Assembly (NCBI GenBank): GCA_964644845.1
Contig: CAZXXS010000072.1
Location: 1-10,487 of the forward strand
From: Geothermovivens sp964644845
GTDB taxonomy: Bacteria > Zhuqueibacterota > Zhuqueibacteria > Oleimicrobiales > Geothermoviventaceae
Reading direction: 5' to 3'
Length of the DNA: 10,487 bases
Part shown: one piece after another, positions 1 to 6,921 of the stretch
Layout of the letters: every line of letters begins with the position of its first letter
Position numbering within the stretch: position 1 is the stretch's first letter
The notes under the pieces: generated by a model
What the model was told of the DNA's origin: nothing
Database searches by the model: none
What the model saw: only the letters and a program-made list of their open reading frames with translations
Translations under genes and position numbers: made by a program

Positions 1-8
1 GCGAACCG

Positions 9-1151
9 CTACTGCGTCATCCCTTTGAACCTCTCCTTCACAACTCCCCACTGAGACGCGGTCAGGCTTCCGTAGCGGAAAATGACCACACCGAAGGAAC
101 CCGCTGTCATCGCCGCGTCAATCTGGTCGGCAATTTCTTCCGCGGACACCCCGTTGTACCCCTGAACGCCTGTCGCAACCTTGCACTCGTCGCCCACCAA
201 GGACAGTGCTTTGCTCGTTACCTCGCCAACCCATGCGACTGGCTCCTGGTAATCTTTGAAGTAAGCCATCGGCGCGATCAGGTCCAACAGGTTTGAGAGA
301 TCCGCGTAGTTCTGGGCGTAGTTGGCATCTGCCCACTCTTTGTCTGTTGCGCCCTCCGGCATTAGAGCCGCGCTCAACGCAATCCCCGGCTTTACTTCAT
401 CCACGAGCTTCCGCGTAGCTTCGACGTACCCTCGAACAATCTCTTTCCTCATTTCCACCCACTTGACGACATCGCTGTCGTGATTGACGTACAGATCGAC
501 GAAGCCCTGGTTGTAAGCATACCGGTCGTAGTCATTCACAAAGAGCTTCAGAAGGCGATCTGTGTTGCACCCCAAAGATTCCGCTTTCGCGAGGTGGAAC
601 TGGTCGAACGAGTAGACGAAGTGGGAGTAGCGGATCATGTCGAGATGAACCCCGTCGCAGTCAAAGTTGGTTAGGAAGTAGCGCAGGTTGTCGAGAACAA
701 ACCGTTTGTAGCCCGGGTAGAGGAGGTTGATTCTACCGTCACTGATTGGGTAGGGTTCCGTACGTCCGAGTGACGGCTTCGGGCAGTGGTAGATCGCAGC
801 ATTCGGGTGTTCATCCAGAAAGACCTGATCCGCGCCCACAATGTACCAGAAATGCACCTTAATGCCGTGCGTGTGGGCTATCGAGATGAATTCTTTCAGA
901 GTAGCGGCCGGTGTTTTGGTCCCCGAAATCCCCTTTACGAGGAGGAAAACGTCACTGACGTAGTTCTCACTGAGTTTCTGAACCACGGTTTCGCTGCCCT
1001 GGTCGTACAGGGTTGCGCCCCACATCCACACACCACGCACCTTCGTCTGGACCGGCTCTTCAGGGCCAACCAGGGTTCCCTTCTTCCTTGTACAACCCAC
1101 CAGCGTTGCGAGAATCGCCACGAGCACCAGGGCTGGTAGCAGTTTTCTCAT
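9..1151 (-). CDS. Lipoprotein with GHL10-like putative glycoside hydrolase domain
   Basis: A 380-residue protein starting at the ATG preceded by GGAGGG. Residues 1-20 form a lipoprotein signal (hydrophobic core, then LVGC with Cys20 as lipidation site), so it should sit on the outer face of the membrane. After a short linker comes a TIM-barrel-like domain: VRGVWMWG (38-45) at the first strand, SDVFLLVKG (66-74), HGIKVHFWYIVG (95-106), DGVHLDMIRY (167-175 region, Asp171 a likely catalytic or structural carboxylate), and DLIAPMAYFKDY (290-301) near the end. This order matches the GHL10 group of predicted glycoside hydrolases (Pfam PF02638 type), whose substrates are mostly unknown. Few acidic residues can be assigned as catalytic by eye. 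It is the last operon gene in the window; whether another follows cannot be seen. Glycan degradation at the cell surface is inferred. Confidence 0.82.
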   Translation of the reverse strand: MRKLLPALVLVAILATLVGCTRKKGTLVGPEEPVQTKVRGVWMWGATLYDQGSETVVQKLSENYVSDVFLLVKGISGTKTPAATLKEFISIAHTHGIKVHFWYIVGADQVFLDEHPNAAIYHCPKPSLGRTEPYPISDGRINLLYPGYKRFVLDNLRYFLTNFDCDGVHLDMIRYSHFVYSFDQFHLAKAESLGCNTDRLLKLFVNDYDRYAYNQGFVDLYVNHDSDVVKWVEMRKEIVRGYVEATRKLVDEVKPGIALSAALMPEGATDKEWADANYAQNYADLSNLLDLIAPMAYFKDYQEPVAWVGEVTSKALSLVGDECKVATGVQGYNGVSAEEIADQIDAAMTAGSFGVVIFRYGSLTASQWGVVKERFKGMTQ

Positions 1152-2541
1152 TTCGCCCTCCGTCCGCTTGCTTGGTCGGTACAACGCGCGCTCGCCGGAA
1201 ACGCCACCTTCCTCTCTGCTTGATTCTCTCCAACAAATAGTACAAAACCCCTGAGTAGACCACCGTCATCAGGCTCCCGCCCGGTACGAGGGAAGCCGCT
1301 GCCATTCCAGCCAGAAGTAACCAGGTGGACACCGCCGCCAGGTTGATTCTGCCTTTAACGTCACGATTTTTCAGCACGAAATAGTCAACCGACATGATGC
1401 CGACCAGGGGAACAGCAAAGTCGGTCAAGAGCTCAAGGAAGCCACGGAAGTGCTCCAGGATGCCCACAGCTGAGACCATCGACCCCGCGACACCCACCAC
1501 CACTGTCATGACGGCGCGGTCTTCCAGGTAAGGCCACAGTCTGCCACCTCCTTTGAGAAGCGTCACCAGGGCCATGGCACCGGGGTACAGGTTCGTTACG
1601 TTTGTTGTGATGATGGATCCCGACAGGATGAAAACGGCCAGCAGTCCGCCGGACAGCGGTCCGATGTGCCATCCTTGCGTTACGAACACGCTTGAGAGAT
1701 CAGCAGCTTCAACCGCACTCCTCCCCTGAGCAGCGCCCGAGAGCACAGCGAAAATCATCCCTGCCACAGTCAGGAAGTAGACAACCGGCACGTTCCCGAG
1801 CAAGACGGAGTACACCGTGTCTACAGAGTGGCGGCAGTAGCGGTTGAAATCAGGAGCCGTTACCGCCGCGATGATGAGCGAGCCCACAACCCATTCAACC
1901 GCCGTGTGCAAAGGGACCCGTCCCGCAACGGGTTGCCAGTCGAGAACCTCACCCAGGAGATGAGGTTGCTCGGCCACCTTCACCACAGCGAATGTTGCCA
2001 GGAAAAGGAGGCCCGGAATGACAAGCCGGTTGAGCCAGCTGATCGCTTTGAACCCGTAGAAACAGATGGCGGTCGTAGCGAGTCCGAACGCGAATGACAC
2101 GTAGGGCTTGGCCGAAAGTGGCAGATCAACGTGAAGTTGTGGCAGAATTTGCTGGTAGAAAGTGGAGACAAACGTTTCTGTAAGCACGCCGAACCAGCCC
2201 GCCAGGCTCAAAAACATCAAAGCCGAGAAAAGTCGCCCTCCTACGTCGCCGAAGGCCAGGCGAGAAAGCGGGTATGTAGGCAGACCCATCTGGTTACCGA
2301 TGATTCCTTGAGCGATGCTCAGGATCGAAAGAATCGCCAATCCAAGAAGGAGTGCAAGGTTGGCACGGACGAAATCGGTGTAGCGCAGCAACCAGACACC
2401 CAGGAGGAGAGTGGGCGGGCAGATGTTCATCCCCATCCACACAAGGGCGACATCCACCCAGTGGCGACGCTTGTCGGCCGGCACTGGTACAAGTGTGTAG
2501 TCGCCCCCGAGGTCTTCGACACTTGCTCCGTCCTCGGTCAC
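1060..2541 (-). CDS. NCS1-family nucleobase:cation symporter-like permease
   Basis: A 493-residue integral membrane protein resembling the purine/cytosine permease (CodB/NCS1) family, which imports nucleobases, hydantoins or related nitrogen compounds with H+ or Na+. Evidence: the N-terminal VPADKRRHWVDVALVWMGMNICPP, the GNQMGLPTYPLSRLAFG segment near the second and third helices, APDFNRYCR in the middle, GSIITTNVTNLYPGAMAL, and DFAVPLVGIMSVDYFVLK near the C-terminus, with about 12 hydrophobic helices overall. The GTG start shares GTGA with the stop of the C39-like gene. The last 45 or so residues are hydrophilic and low in family character, and the final 30 codons overlap the next gene. The substrate cannot be predicted. 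Its presence among polysaccharide and peptide hydrolases is unexpected. Confidence 0.85.
   Translation of the reverse strand: MTEDGASVEDLGGDYTLVPVPADKRRHWVDVALVWMGMNICPPTLLLGVWLLRYTDFVRANLALLLGLAILSILSIAQGIIGNQMGLPTYPLSRLAFGDVGGRLFSALMFLSLAGWFGVLTETFVSTFYQQILPQLHVDLPLSAKPYVSFAFGLATTAICFYGFKAISWLNRLVIPGLLFLATFAVVKVAEQPHLLGEVLDWQPVAGRVPLHTAVEWVVGSLIIAAVTAPDFNRYCRHSVDTVYSVLLGNVPVVYFLTVAGMIFAVLSGAAQGRSAVEAADLSSVFVTQGWHIGPLSGGLLAVFILSGSIITTNVTNLYPGAMALVTLLKGGGRLWPYLEDRAVMTVVVGVAGSMVSAVGILEHFRGFLELLTDFAVPLVGIMSVDYFVLKNRDVKGRINLAAVSTWLLLAGMAAASLVPGGSLMTVVYSGVLYYLLERIKQRGRWRFRRARVVPTKQADGGRNEKTATSPGARGDSRNAGGLYKEEGNPGWP
1156..1161 (-). promoter_or_regulatory. Shine-Dalgarno site deciding the start of the GHL10-like lipoprotein
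   Basis: GGAGGG on the minus strand, 4 nt before the ATG at 1149-1151. Together with the signal peptide beginning MRKLLPALV, it fixes this start in preference to the upstream TTG at 1182-1184. The site is inside the end of the NCS1 gene. Confidence 0.75.
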
Positions 2542-3698
2542 CGAACCCCCACGATCAGAAGTGGACCAAAATAGTGTTTCCGTACAGCGGTCTCCAGCTC
2601 GTGGCGCGAGTAGAAAACGGCTCCCTTTACGGGATCGTTAACGTAGTAGTACTTCGTGTTGAATCCTTTGATCACGACGTAGTGGCCGAACACCCCCTCC
2701 CAGCCCTGCAGGTACTTGGTGCTCATTCTTGCCACCACTGGAAAACCGCACCGAATATTCTTCTCGACGATCTCGTGGGAAAACTCCTCGACCTCCCTGT
2801 ACAGCCCGCGTGTTTGTGCAGCCAGGAATTCCGCTATTCTCCTCGGAGCCGTACCCGCGGTGGGACCCTTTGTACCCAGTTGCCGTGCCAACCAACGCTG
2901 CTTCAAATGTTCGCCCTTGAGGTATCCAACCACCATTTCCACGACGGCCGAGCCGCAGTAGTACTCCGTCTCCTGGTAAGCCAGAGGAACGTCAAGGTAA
3001 CCGCACTGATTGAGCCGGACCTCATACCTCCGCCAGCCAAATCTGCGCAGCCTCAACCGCTGCTCTTCGGAAAGCTCCACGTAGTTCGCGATGATGAACC
3101 CAGCCGCACCTTTCAGTGACTCGGTTTGAATCTCTTCTTCCAGACTGTCCACGCCTTCAATCCAGACAACAAGTCTTTCCCGTGGGACAAGCCGATTACG
3201 CCCCGAACCGATGAGCAGACTGTGCTCCGGTAGGTCGTCGAACTCGACGCCTGCGGCAGAGAAGAGCTGGTCACGGCTCGAAACATCCGGGAGTTTGACA
3301 AGAAGCGAGCCCGTCCTCACCGAGGAGGCAACCCGCCGCAGAAGTCCGAGTCTACGCTGGAGCGCATTGGTCAGACGTGTTGTTTTGTCAGCTTCCTCAC
3401 GAGCAAGCGGGGTAAGGTCGATCGCAACCCGGCCCGCCGGGGAAGCCAAATCGTCAACCGGAATCAGCTGGTAAACTTCGAGCCCCTGCGGGACATCCCC
3501 TGGAGCGCAGGATTCTCCCAGGAACAGCGCGTTCAGGCCGAGATCCAAACCGGATTTCGCCAACACTGAATCCCAGCGCGCCAGGAAAAAACCACGGAGT
3601 TGGAGGTCCCAGAGGGTCTTGTGGCCGTACCTGTCCACAGCGACCGAGCTCCCTTTCAGCCCGAACAGGAAGAACAGCAGGAGTGCGATTCTCTTCAT
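2538..3698 (-). CDS. Secreted protein with C-terminal C39-like cysteine peptidase domain and unknown N-terminal domain
   Basis: A 386-residue protein from the ATG at 3696-3698, which overlaps the permease stop as ATGA and has GGAG ten bases upstream (3709-3712). The frame is open further upstream, but that part lies inside the permease gene and lacks protein-like character. Residues 1-20 look like a signal peptide (MKRIALLLFFLFG..., cleavage after SVA). The C-terminal domain, about 234-386, resembles the Peptidase_C39_2 papain-like fold: LDVPLAYQ with Gln242 (oxyanion hole), YYCGSA with Cys248 (nucleophile), GHYVVIKGF with His339 and VNDP with Asp355. Residues 25-230 match no family I recognise; the alternation of hydrophobic strands (LNALFLG, VAIDLTP, LLVKLPD, LVVWIEG, GFIIANY) suggests an alpha/beta or barrel-like fold. 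It probably acts on the cell surface or in the medium; its substrate is unknown. Confidence 0.78.
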   Translation of the reverse strand: MKRIALLLFFLFGLKGSSVAVDRYGHKTLWDLQLRGFFLARWDSVLAKSGLDLGLNALFLGESCAPGDVPQGLEVYQLIPVDDLASPAGRVAIDLTPLAREEADKTTRLTNALQRRLGLLRRVASSVRTGSLLVKLPDVSSRDQLFSAAGVEFDDLPEHSLLIGSGRNRLVPRERLVVWIEGVDSLEEEIQTESLKGAAGFIIANYVELSEEQRLRLRRFGWRRYEVRLNQCGYLDVPLAYQETEYYCGSAVVEMVVGYLKGEHLKQRWLARQLGTKGPTAGTAPRRIAEFLAAQTRGLYREVEEFSHEIVEKNIRCGFPVVARMSTKYLQGWEGVFGHYVVIKGFNTKYYYVNDPVKGAVFYSRHELETAVRKHYFGPLLIVGVR

Positions 3699-4528
3699 TC
3701 CTTCACGGCTCCAGCTGTCAGCCCTCTGATGAATTGCCGTTGCATGGCCAGAAATAGAATAATGATCGGCATAACAGCGATGACCAGTCCTGCTGTCAGC
3801 AGTCCCCACCGGGTCACGTTAAGCCCTCGAAAAAGGGTTAACCCGAGCGGGAGCGTGTACATGTCCATGGAATTCACGACCAGAAGTGGCCAGTAAAAGA
3901 TGTTCCACGACCACATCGCCTTGAAAATGACCATGGTCGCGATGGTCGGCTTGACCAAGGAAAGCATGATCCGCAGATAAATGCCAAGATCCGAAAGCCC
4001 GTCCAGTCGGGCTGCCTCTTCAATTTGCACCGGGATCGCCAGGAATGCCTGCCGAAACATGTACACACCAAACCCGCTGCCGATGAACGGCACGATCAAG
4101 CCCATGAAACTGTTGATCCACCCGAAGTCCCTTACAAACAGGAACATGGGGATCGACGTCACGTAGAACGGGATCATCATCGTGGCCAGCGCCAGGAAGA
4201 ACACCCCCTCCCTGAACGGGAAGCGCTTTCTGGCAAGGACATACCCGGCCATGGAATCGCTGAAAATGCTTAACACAGTGATGAAGACGCACATGATCAC
4301 ACTGTTGAAGAAAAAACGCCCCATGGTGATCCCCTTCTGAATGCGGTCCGGGTAGAACCAGGCGTCCACGTAGTTCTGGAAGGTCACCTTGTGGGGCAGA
4401 AAATGGAGTTTTACAGTGGTTGTGTCCTGCGACAGGGAGGTCGTAAGCGTCCAAAGCATGGGGACCACCATCAGGACCGCCATTGCGATGAGAACAGTGT
4501 AAACAAGCACGCGTTTCATGCGGTTCAT
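3695..4528 (-). CDS. CUT1 sugar ABC transporter permease 2 (MalG/UgpE type)
   Basis: A 277-residue membrane protein with six predicted transmembrane segments. It should form the translocation channel together with the preceding permease. The EAA loop is seen at about 170-194 (EEAARLDG then IMLSLVKP), and the C-terminus (QRQFIRGLTAGAVKE) matches the subfamily ending, which usually reads GAVKG. In the EAA loop the normally near-invariant Pro of the LP pair is Ser (IMLS). The ATG at 4528 has GAGAGG only 2 nt upstream (4531-4536), while ATG at 4519, three codons later, has the same site at an 11 nt spacing, so the shorter product is quite likely. The stop overlaps the next start as ATGA. Confidence 0.92.
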   Translation of the reverse strand: MNRMKRVLVYTVLIAMAVLMVVPMLWTLTTSLSQDTTTVKLHFLPHKVTFQNYVDAWFYPDRIQKGITMGRFFFNSVIMCVFITVLSIFSDSMAGYVLARKRFPFREGVFFLALATMMIPFYVTSIPMFLFVRDFGWINSFMGLIVPFIGSGFGVYMFRQAFLAIPVQIEEAARLDGLSDLGIYLRIMLSLVKPTIATMVIFKAMWSWNIFYWPLLVVNSMDMYTLPLGLTLFRGLNVTRWGLLTAGLVIAVMPIIILFLAMQRQFIRGLTAGAVKE

Positions 4529-4534
4529 GGCCTC

Positions 4535-5416
4535 TCAATAAAGGATGTCCTCTGCCTGGAGGTACCTTTTCTGCAGCACAGTAATCGCAAACAGAATCGC
4601 AAACAGAGCGTACGCGATCGTCGAAGCGTAACCCATCTTGAAGTCCTGGAAACCGCGCTGGTACAGGTAGTTCACGATGGTGTTACTGCTGTATCCCGGC
4701 CCGCCACCGGTCATGACGTAAACAGGTGTGAACACCTGGAAGGACGAAATCATCGACGTGGTGAACACAAAGGCGGTGGTGGGTTTCAGCAACGGGAGCG
4801 TGATGTGGAAGAACTTCCCAATCTCTCCTGCCCCATCGATGCTCACAGCTTCGTAAAGCTGGTCGGGGATGCTTTGCAGCCCGGCCAGGTAGATCAACAT
4901 CACGTAACCGATGTTTTTCCAGATGCTCATTACGATCACTGAAAAAAGCGCCCATTTTGAGCTGGAAAGCCACGCTTGCGGCGCGATCCCCAGCTTGATT
5001 AGCAGCCCGTTCACGAGACCGGCGTCTGTGGAATCGAGCACCAGCGACCAAATGATGGACGCTGCGACCAGCGACGTGACGACGGGGATGAAGTACAGAG
5101 TCCTGAGCAGGTTGCGCAGCCACAACTGCCGGTTCATGATCACGGCCAACAGGAGGCCAATGGCCATTGTGGGAAATACGGTTCCCACCGTGTAGACCAG
5201 CGTGTTTTTCAGGGAAATCCAAAACGCTTCGTCGTGGAGCAGGGTCAAGTAGTTTCCGAGTCCCACAAACTTGGGGGCACCGTAGGACAGCAGGCTGTAC
5301 TTGAAAAAGCTCAAGTAGAACGAATAGACGAGGGGAATGAAAATGAAGACGACGAAAATGGCGTAGCTGGGGAACAGGAACGCGAGGATTTTCGAAAAGT
5401 CTCGGACTCTGCGCAT
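4535..5416 (-). CDS. CUT1 sugar ABC transporter permease 1 (MalF/UgpA type)
   Basis: Inner-membrane permease of about 293 residues with six predicted transmembrane segments: an N-terminal helix around 9-36, then helices in the stretches 68-95, 104-127, 155-180, 205-235 and 262-281. The cytoplasmic EAA loop that contacts the ATPase is clear (YEAVSIDGAG...ITLPLLKP, about 188-211), and MTGGGPGYSS (235-244) is typical of the MalF/UgpA subfamily. The start chosen is the ATG at 5414-5416, giving MRRVRDFSK just before the first helix as is usual in the family. An upstream in-frame ATG at 5456-5458 would add 14 residues; neither start has a convincing ribosome binding site. It pairs with the second permease, which begins 6 nt after its stop. 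No ATPase gene accompanies it here. Confidence 0.92.
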   Translation of the reverse strand: MRRVRDFSKILAFLFPSYAIFVVFIFIPLVYSFYLSFFKYSLLSYGAPKFVGLGNYLTLLHDEAFWISLKNTLVYTVGTVFPTMAIGLLLAVIMNRQLWLRNLLRTLYFIPVVTSLVAASIIWSLVLDSTDAGLVNGLLIKLGIAPQAWLSSSKWALFSVIVMSIWKNIGYVMLIYLAGLQSIPDQLYEAVSIDGAGEIGKFFHITLPLLKPTTAFVFTTSMISSFQVFTPVYVMTGGGPGYSSNTIVNYLYQRGFQDFKMGYASTIAYALFAILFAITVLQKRYLQAEDILY

Positions 5417-5458
5417 TGTTCGATTGCCCAGTAACGTGGTAGCAGGCAAACGCCACAT

Positions 5459-5640
5459 CCGTTGGTCAGTACGAGGCTTGCTTCGAACAGCTGCTCCCGG
5501 CCGCGTTGGACTACTTCGTTAAAGTGGTAAATCCGCACGAAGCTCGCACTGAGCGACTCGCCAGCATTCGCGAACGACGTGGGCCCAGGACAGTCGCACC
5601 ACGGGGAAGAGAATCCCGTTCGGCGATCCCGGCAGCGGCG
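5459..5640 (-). other. Intercistronic spacer with short inverted repeats between binding-protein and permease genes
   Basis: This is the only sizeable non-coding gap in the window: 182 nt, or 224 nt if the permease starts at 5416. It holds ACGGG/CCCGT (5601-5605 and 5615-5619, 9 nt loop), TCGC/GCGA (5544-5547 and 5553-5556, 5 nt loop), GCGACT/AGTCGC arms (5553-5558 and 5592-5597) and the palindrome TTCGCGAA (5567-5574). None is followed by a T-run on the transcribed strand, so this is not an ordinary terminator. The frame of the binding protein stays open through it after its TGA, but the translation resembles nothing I recognise. A role in mRNA stability or in lowering permease expression relative to the binding protein, as known for malE-malF, is an inference. 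Confidence 0.35.
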
Positions 5641-6921
5641 TCAGTAGAGCGAACCAATTTCCCGATTCATCGCGGCCTGCGCACGCTCCAGTGCCTCCCT
5701 GACGCTCAGCTTTCCCTCAATGGCCATCTGTACGTGGCGAGTCAAGATCTTGCTGGGCGTCGGAGTAAAGGGTGGCATCCACCACGGACGGCCAACGGCC
5801 GCCTGCTTGATGAACGCAGCACGCAGTGAATCCCGCTGGAAGTAGCGGTTGTTGGCCACACTGCGTCTGGACGGACTGAAACCCGTCACCTTTGCGTAGA
5901 GGAGCATGTTGTCCGGGCGAACCAGGAAACTCAGAAATTTGGCGGCCGCCTTCTTGTGCACGGAGCGCCGGAAGATGACCAGCGCGTCGTAGTTCGAGTA
6001 GGCCGCGTACTCTTTGTTGTGCGGAATCTGGCCGACACCGACTTTCGGGGCAAGGTCTGGTTCACCGAGAAACGCCTTCACCGCGTCGCTGCAGTCCATG
6101 AACATGGCCACTTTGCCCTCGGCGAACATTTTCCGCACGATCAGCAAACTCTCCGTGGTAAACACCGGAGAAACCTTGTGTTTCTTCATCAGATCCACGA
6201 AGAACTGGACAGCTTCCACGGAGTTCTCCGAGGCAACAGTCGCCCGCGTGCCATCCGGTGAGTACAGGCTCCCGCCATTTTGCCAGATGAACACCACGAA
6301 CTGGTAAGCGTATCTGGCCGTTGTGGCGTAGCCGTACACGTCCACAATTCCATCCCCATTCGTGTCCTTCGTGAGGCGCTTGGCATACGAAACGAATTGA
6401 TCCCAGGTCCAGCTTTCTCTGGGCTCCGGCACACCCGCTTGCCTCAGGTAGTCTTTTCTGTAGATCAAGGCGCGCACATCCGTGAACCAGGGAACAGAAG
6501 CCACGCCGTCCCGAAATCGCGTCACCGTGTAGAAGTCCTCAATCGTGCTCTTGTCGAGCAGGCTGTCCAGCGGCTGAAGGGCGCCAAAGTCGGCGATGAT
6601 TTTATCAAAGGGGGATCCGACTGAAGCGATGTCAGGCTCGGTCCGGGACGCAATGGCGATCTGAATCTTCTCGTGTGGCTTCTGTCCCCACGGAATGATC
6701 TTAAGTTTGACGTGGATGTCCGGGTTCTCCTTCTCGAAGTCCGCAATAAGCCGTTTGATAACCTGAACCCGCTCCTCCCCAGAACCGGCTTGCCAGAAAG
6801 TAATCGTTTCCGGCCCTCCGCGCTCAGGTGGCGCTCCGTGCGGTTTCCTGCAGATCACGGACGCTACAATCGCCACGTAGATCAACACAAACGCGCCAGC
6901 AAACAGCTTCTCCCTAAGCAT
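5641..6921 (-). CDS. ABC sugar-transporter substrate-binding protein (family 1, CUT1)
   Basis: A 426-residue extracellular solute-binding protein that should capture an oligosaccharide or glycoconjugate for the two permeases downstream. Residues 7-24 are a hydrophobic export segment. The sequence around Cys24 (VASVIC) is a poor lipobox because Ile precedes the Cys, so the protein may be membrane-anchored through an uncleaved helix or released, rather than a standard lipoprotein. Family hallmarks are TFWQ after the linker (41-44), an ADFEKENP helix end (60-68), VPWFTDVRALIYRKDYL-like text (about 143-159), and a calcium-loop-like DTNGDGIVDVYG (186-197). The ligand cannot be read from the sequence; the adjacent NagZ suggests an amino-sugar oligomer. 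The start ATG lies 8 nt inside nagZ with no good Shine-Dalgarno site, which suggests translational coupling. A longer spacer separates it from the first permease. Confidence 0.93.
   Translation of the reverse strand: MLREKLFAGAFVLIYVAIVASVICRKPHGAPPERGGPETITFWQAGSGEERVQVIKRLIADFEKENPDIHVKLKIIPWGQKPHEKIQIAIASRTEPDIASVGSPFDKIIADFGALQPLDSLLDKSTIEDFYTVTRFRDGVASVPWFTDVRALIYRKDYLRQAGVPEPRESWTWDQFVSYAKRLTKDTNGDGIVDVYGYATTARYAYQFVVFIWQNGGSLYSPDGTRATVASENSVEAVQFFVDLMKKHKVSPVFTTESLLIVRKMFAEGKVAMFMDCSDAVKAFLGEPDLAPKVGVGQIPHNKEYAAYSNYDALVIFRRSVHKKAAAKFLSFLVRPDNMLLYAKVTGFSPSRRSVANNRYFQRDSLRAAFIKQAAVGRPWWMPPFTPTPSKILTRHVQMAIEGKLSVREALERAQAAMNREIGSLY

Noticed and set aside
2352..3119. Plus-strand open frame of 255 codons across the NCS1 and C39-like genes
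   Set aside because: It spans the junction of two well-supported genes on the other strand and shows no recognisable protein character.
3699..3809. Upstream extension of the C39-like protein by 37 residues
   Set aside because: The extension lies wholly within the permease gene; the start at 3698 has a signal peptide, a Shine-Dalgarno site and an ATGA junction.
5311..5538. Minus-strand small open frame (GTG start) filling part of the spacer before permease 1
   Set aside because: Its second half runs out of frame through the permease gene and is Ser-rich and low in complexity; no ribosome site or family match supports it.
5601..5619. ACGGG/CCCGT hairpin as a rho-independent terminator after the binding-protein gene
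   Set aside because: The stem is only 5 bp and no T-run follows on the transcribed strand; at most it is a small RNA structure.
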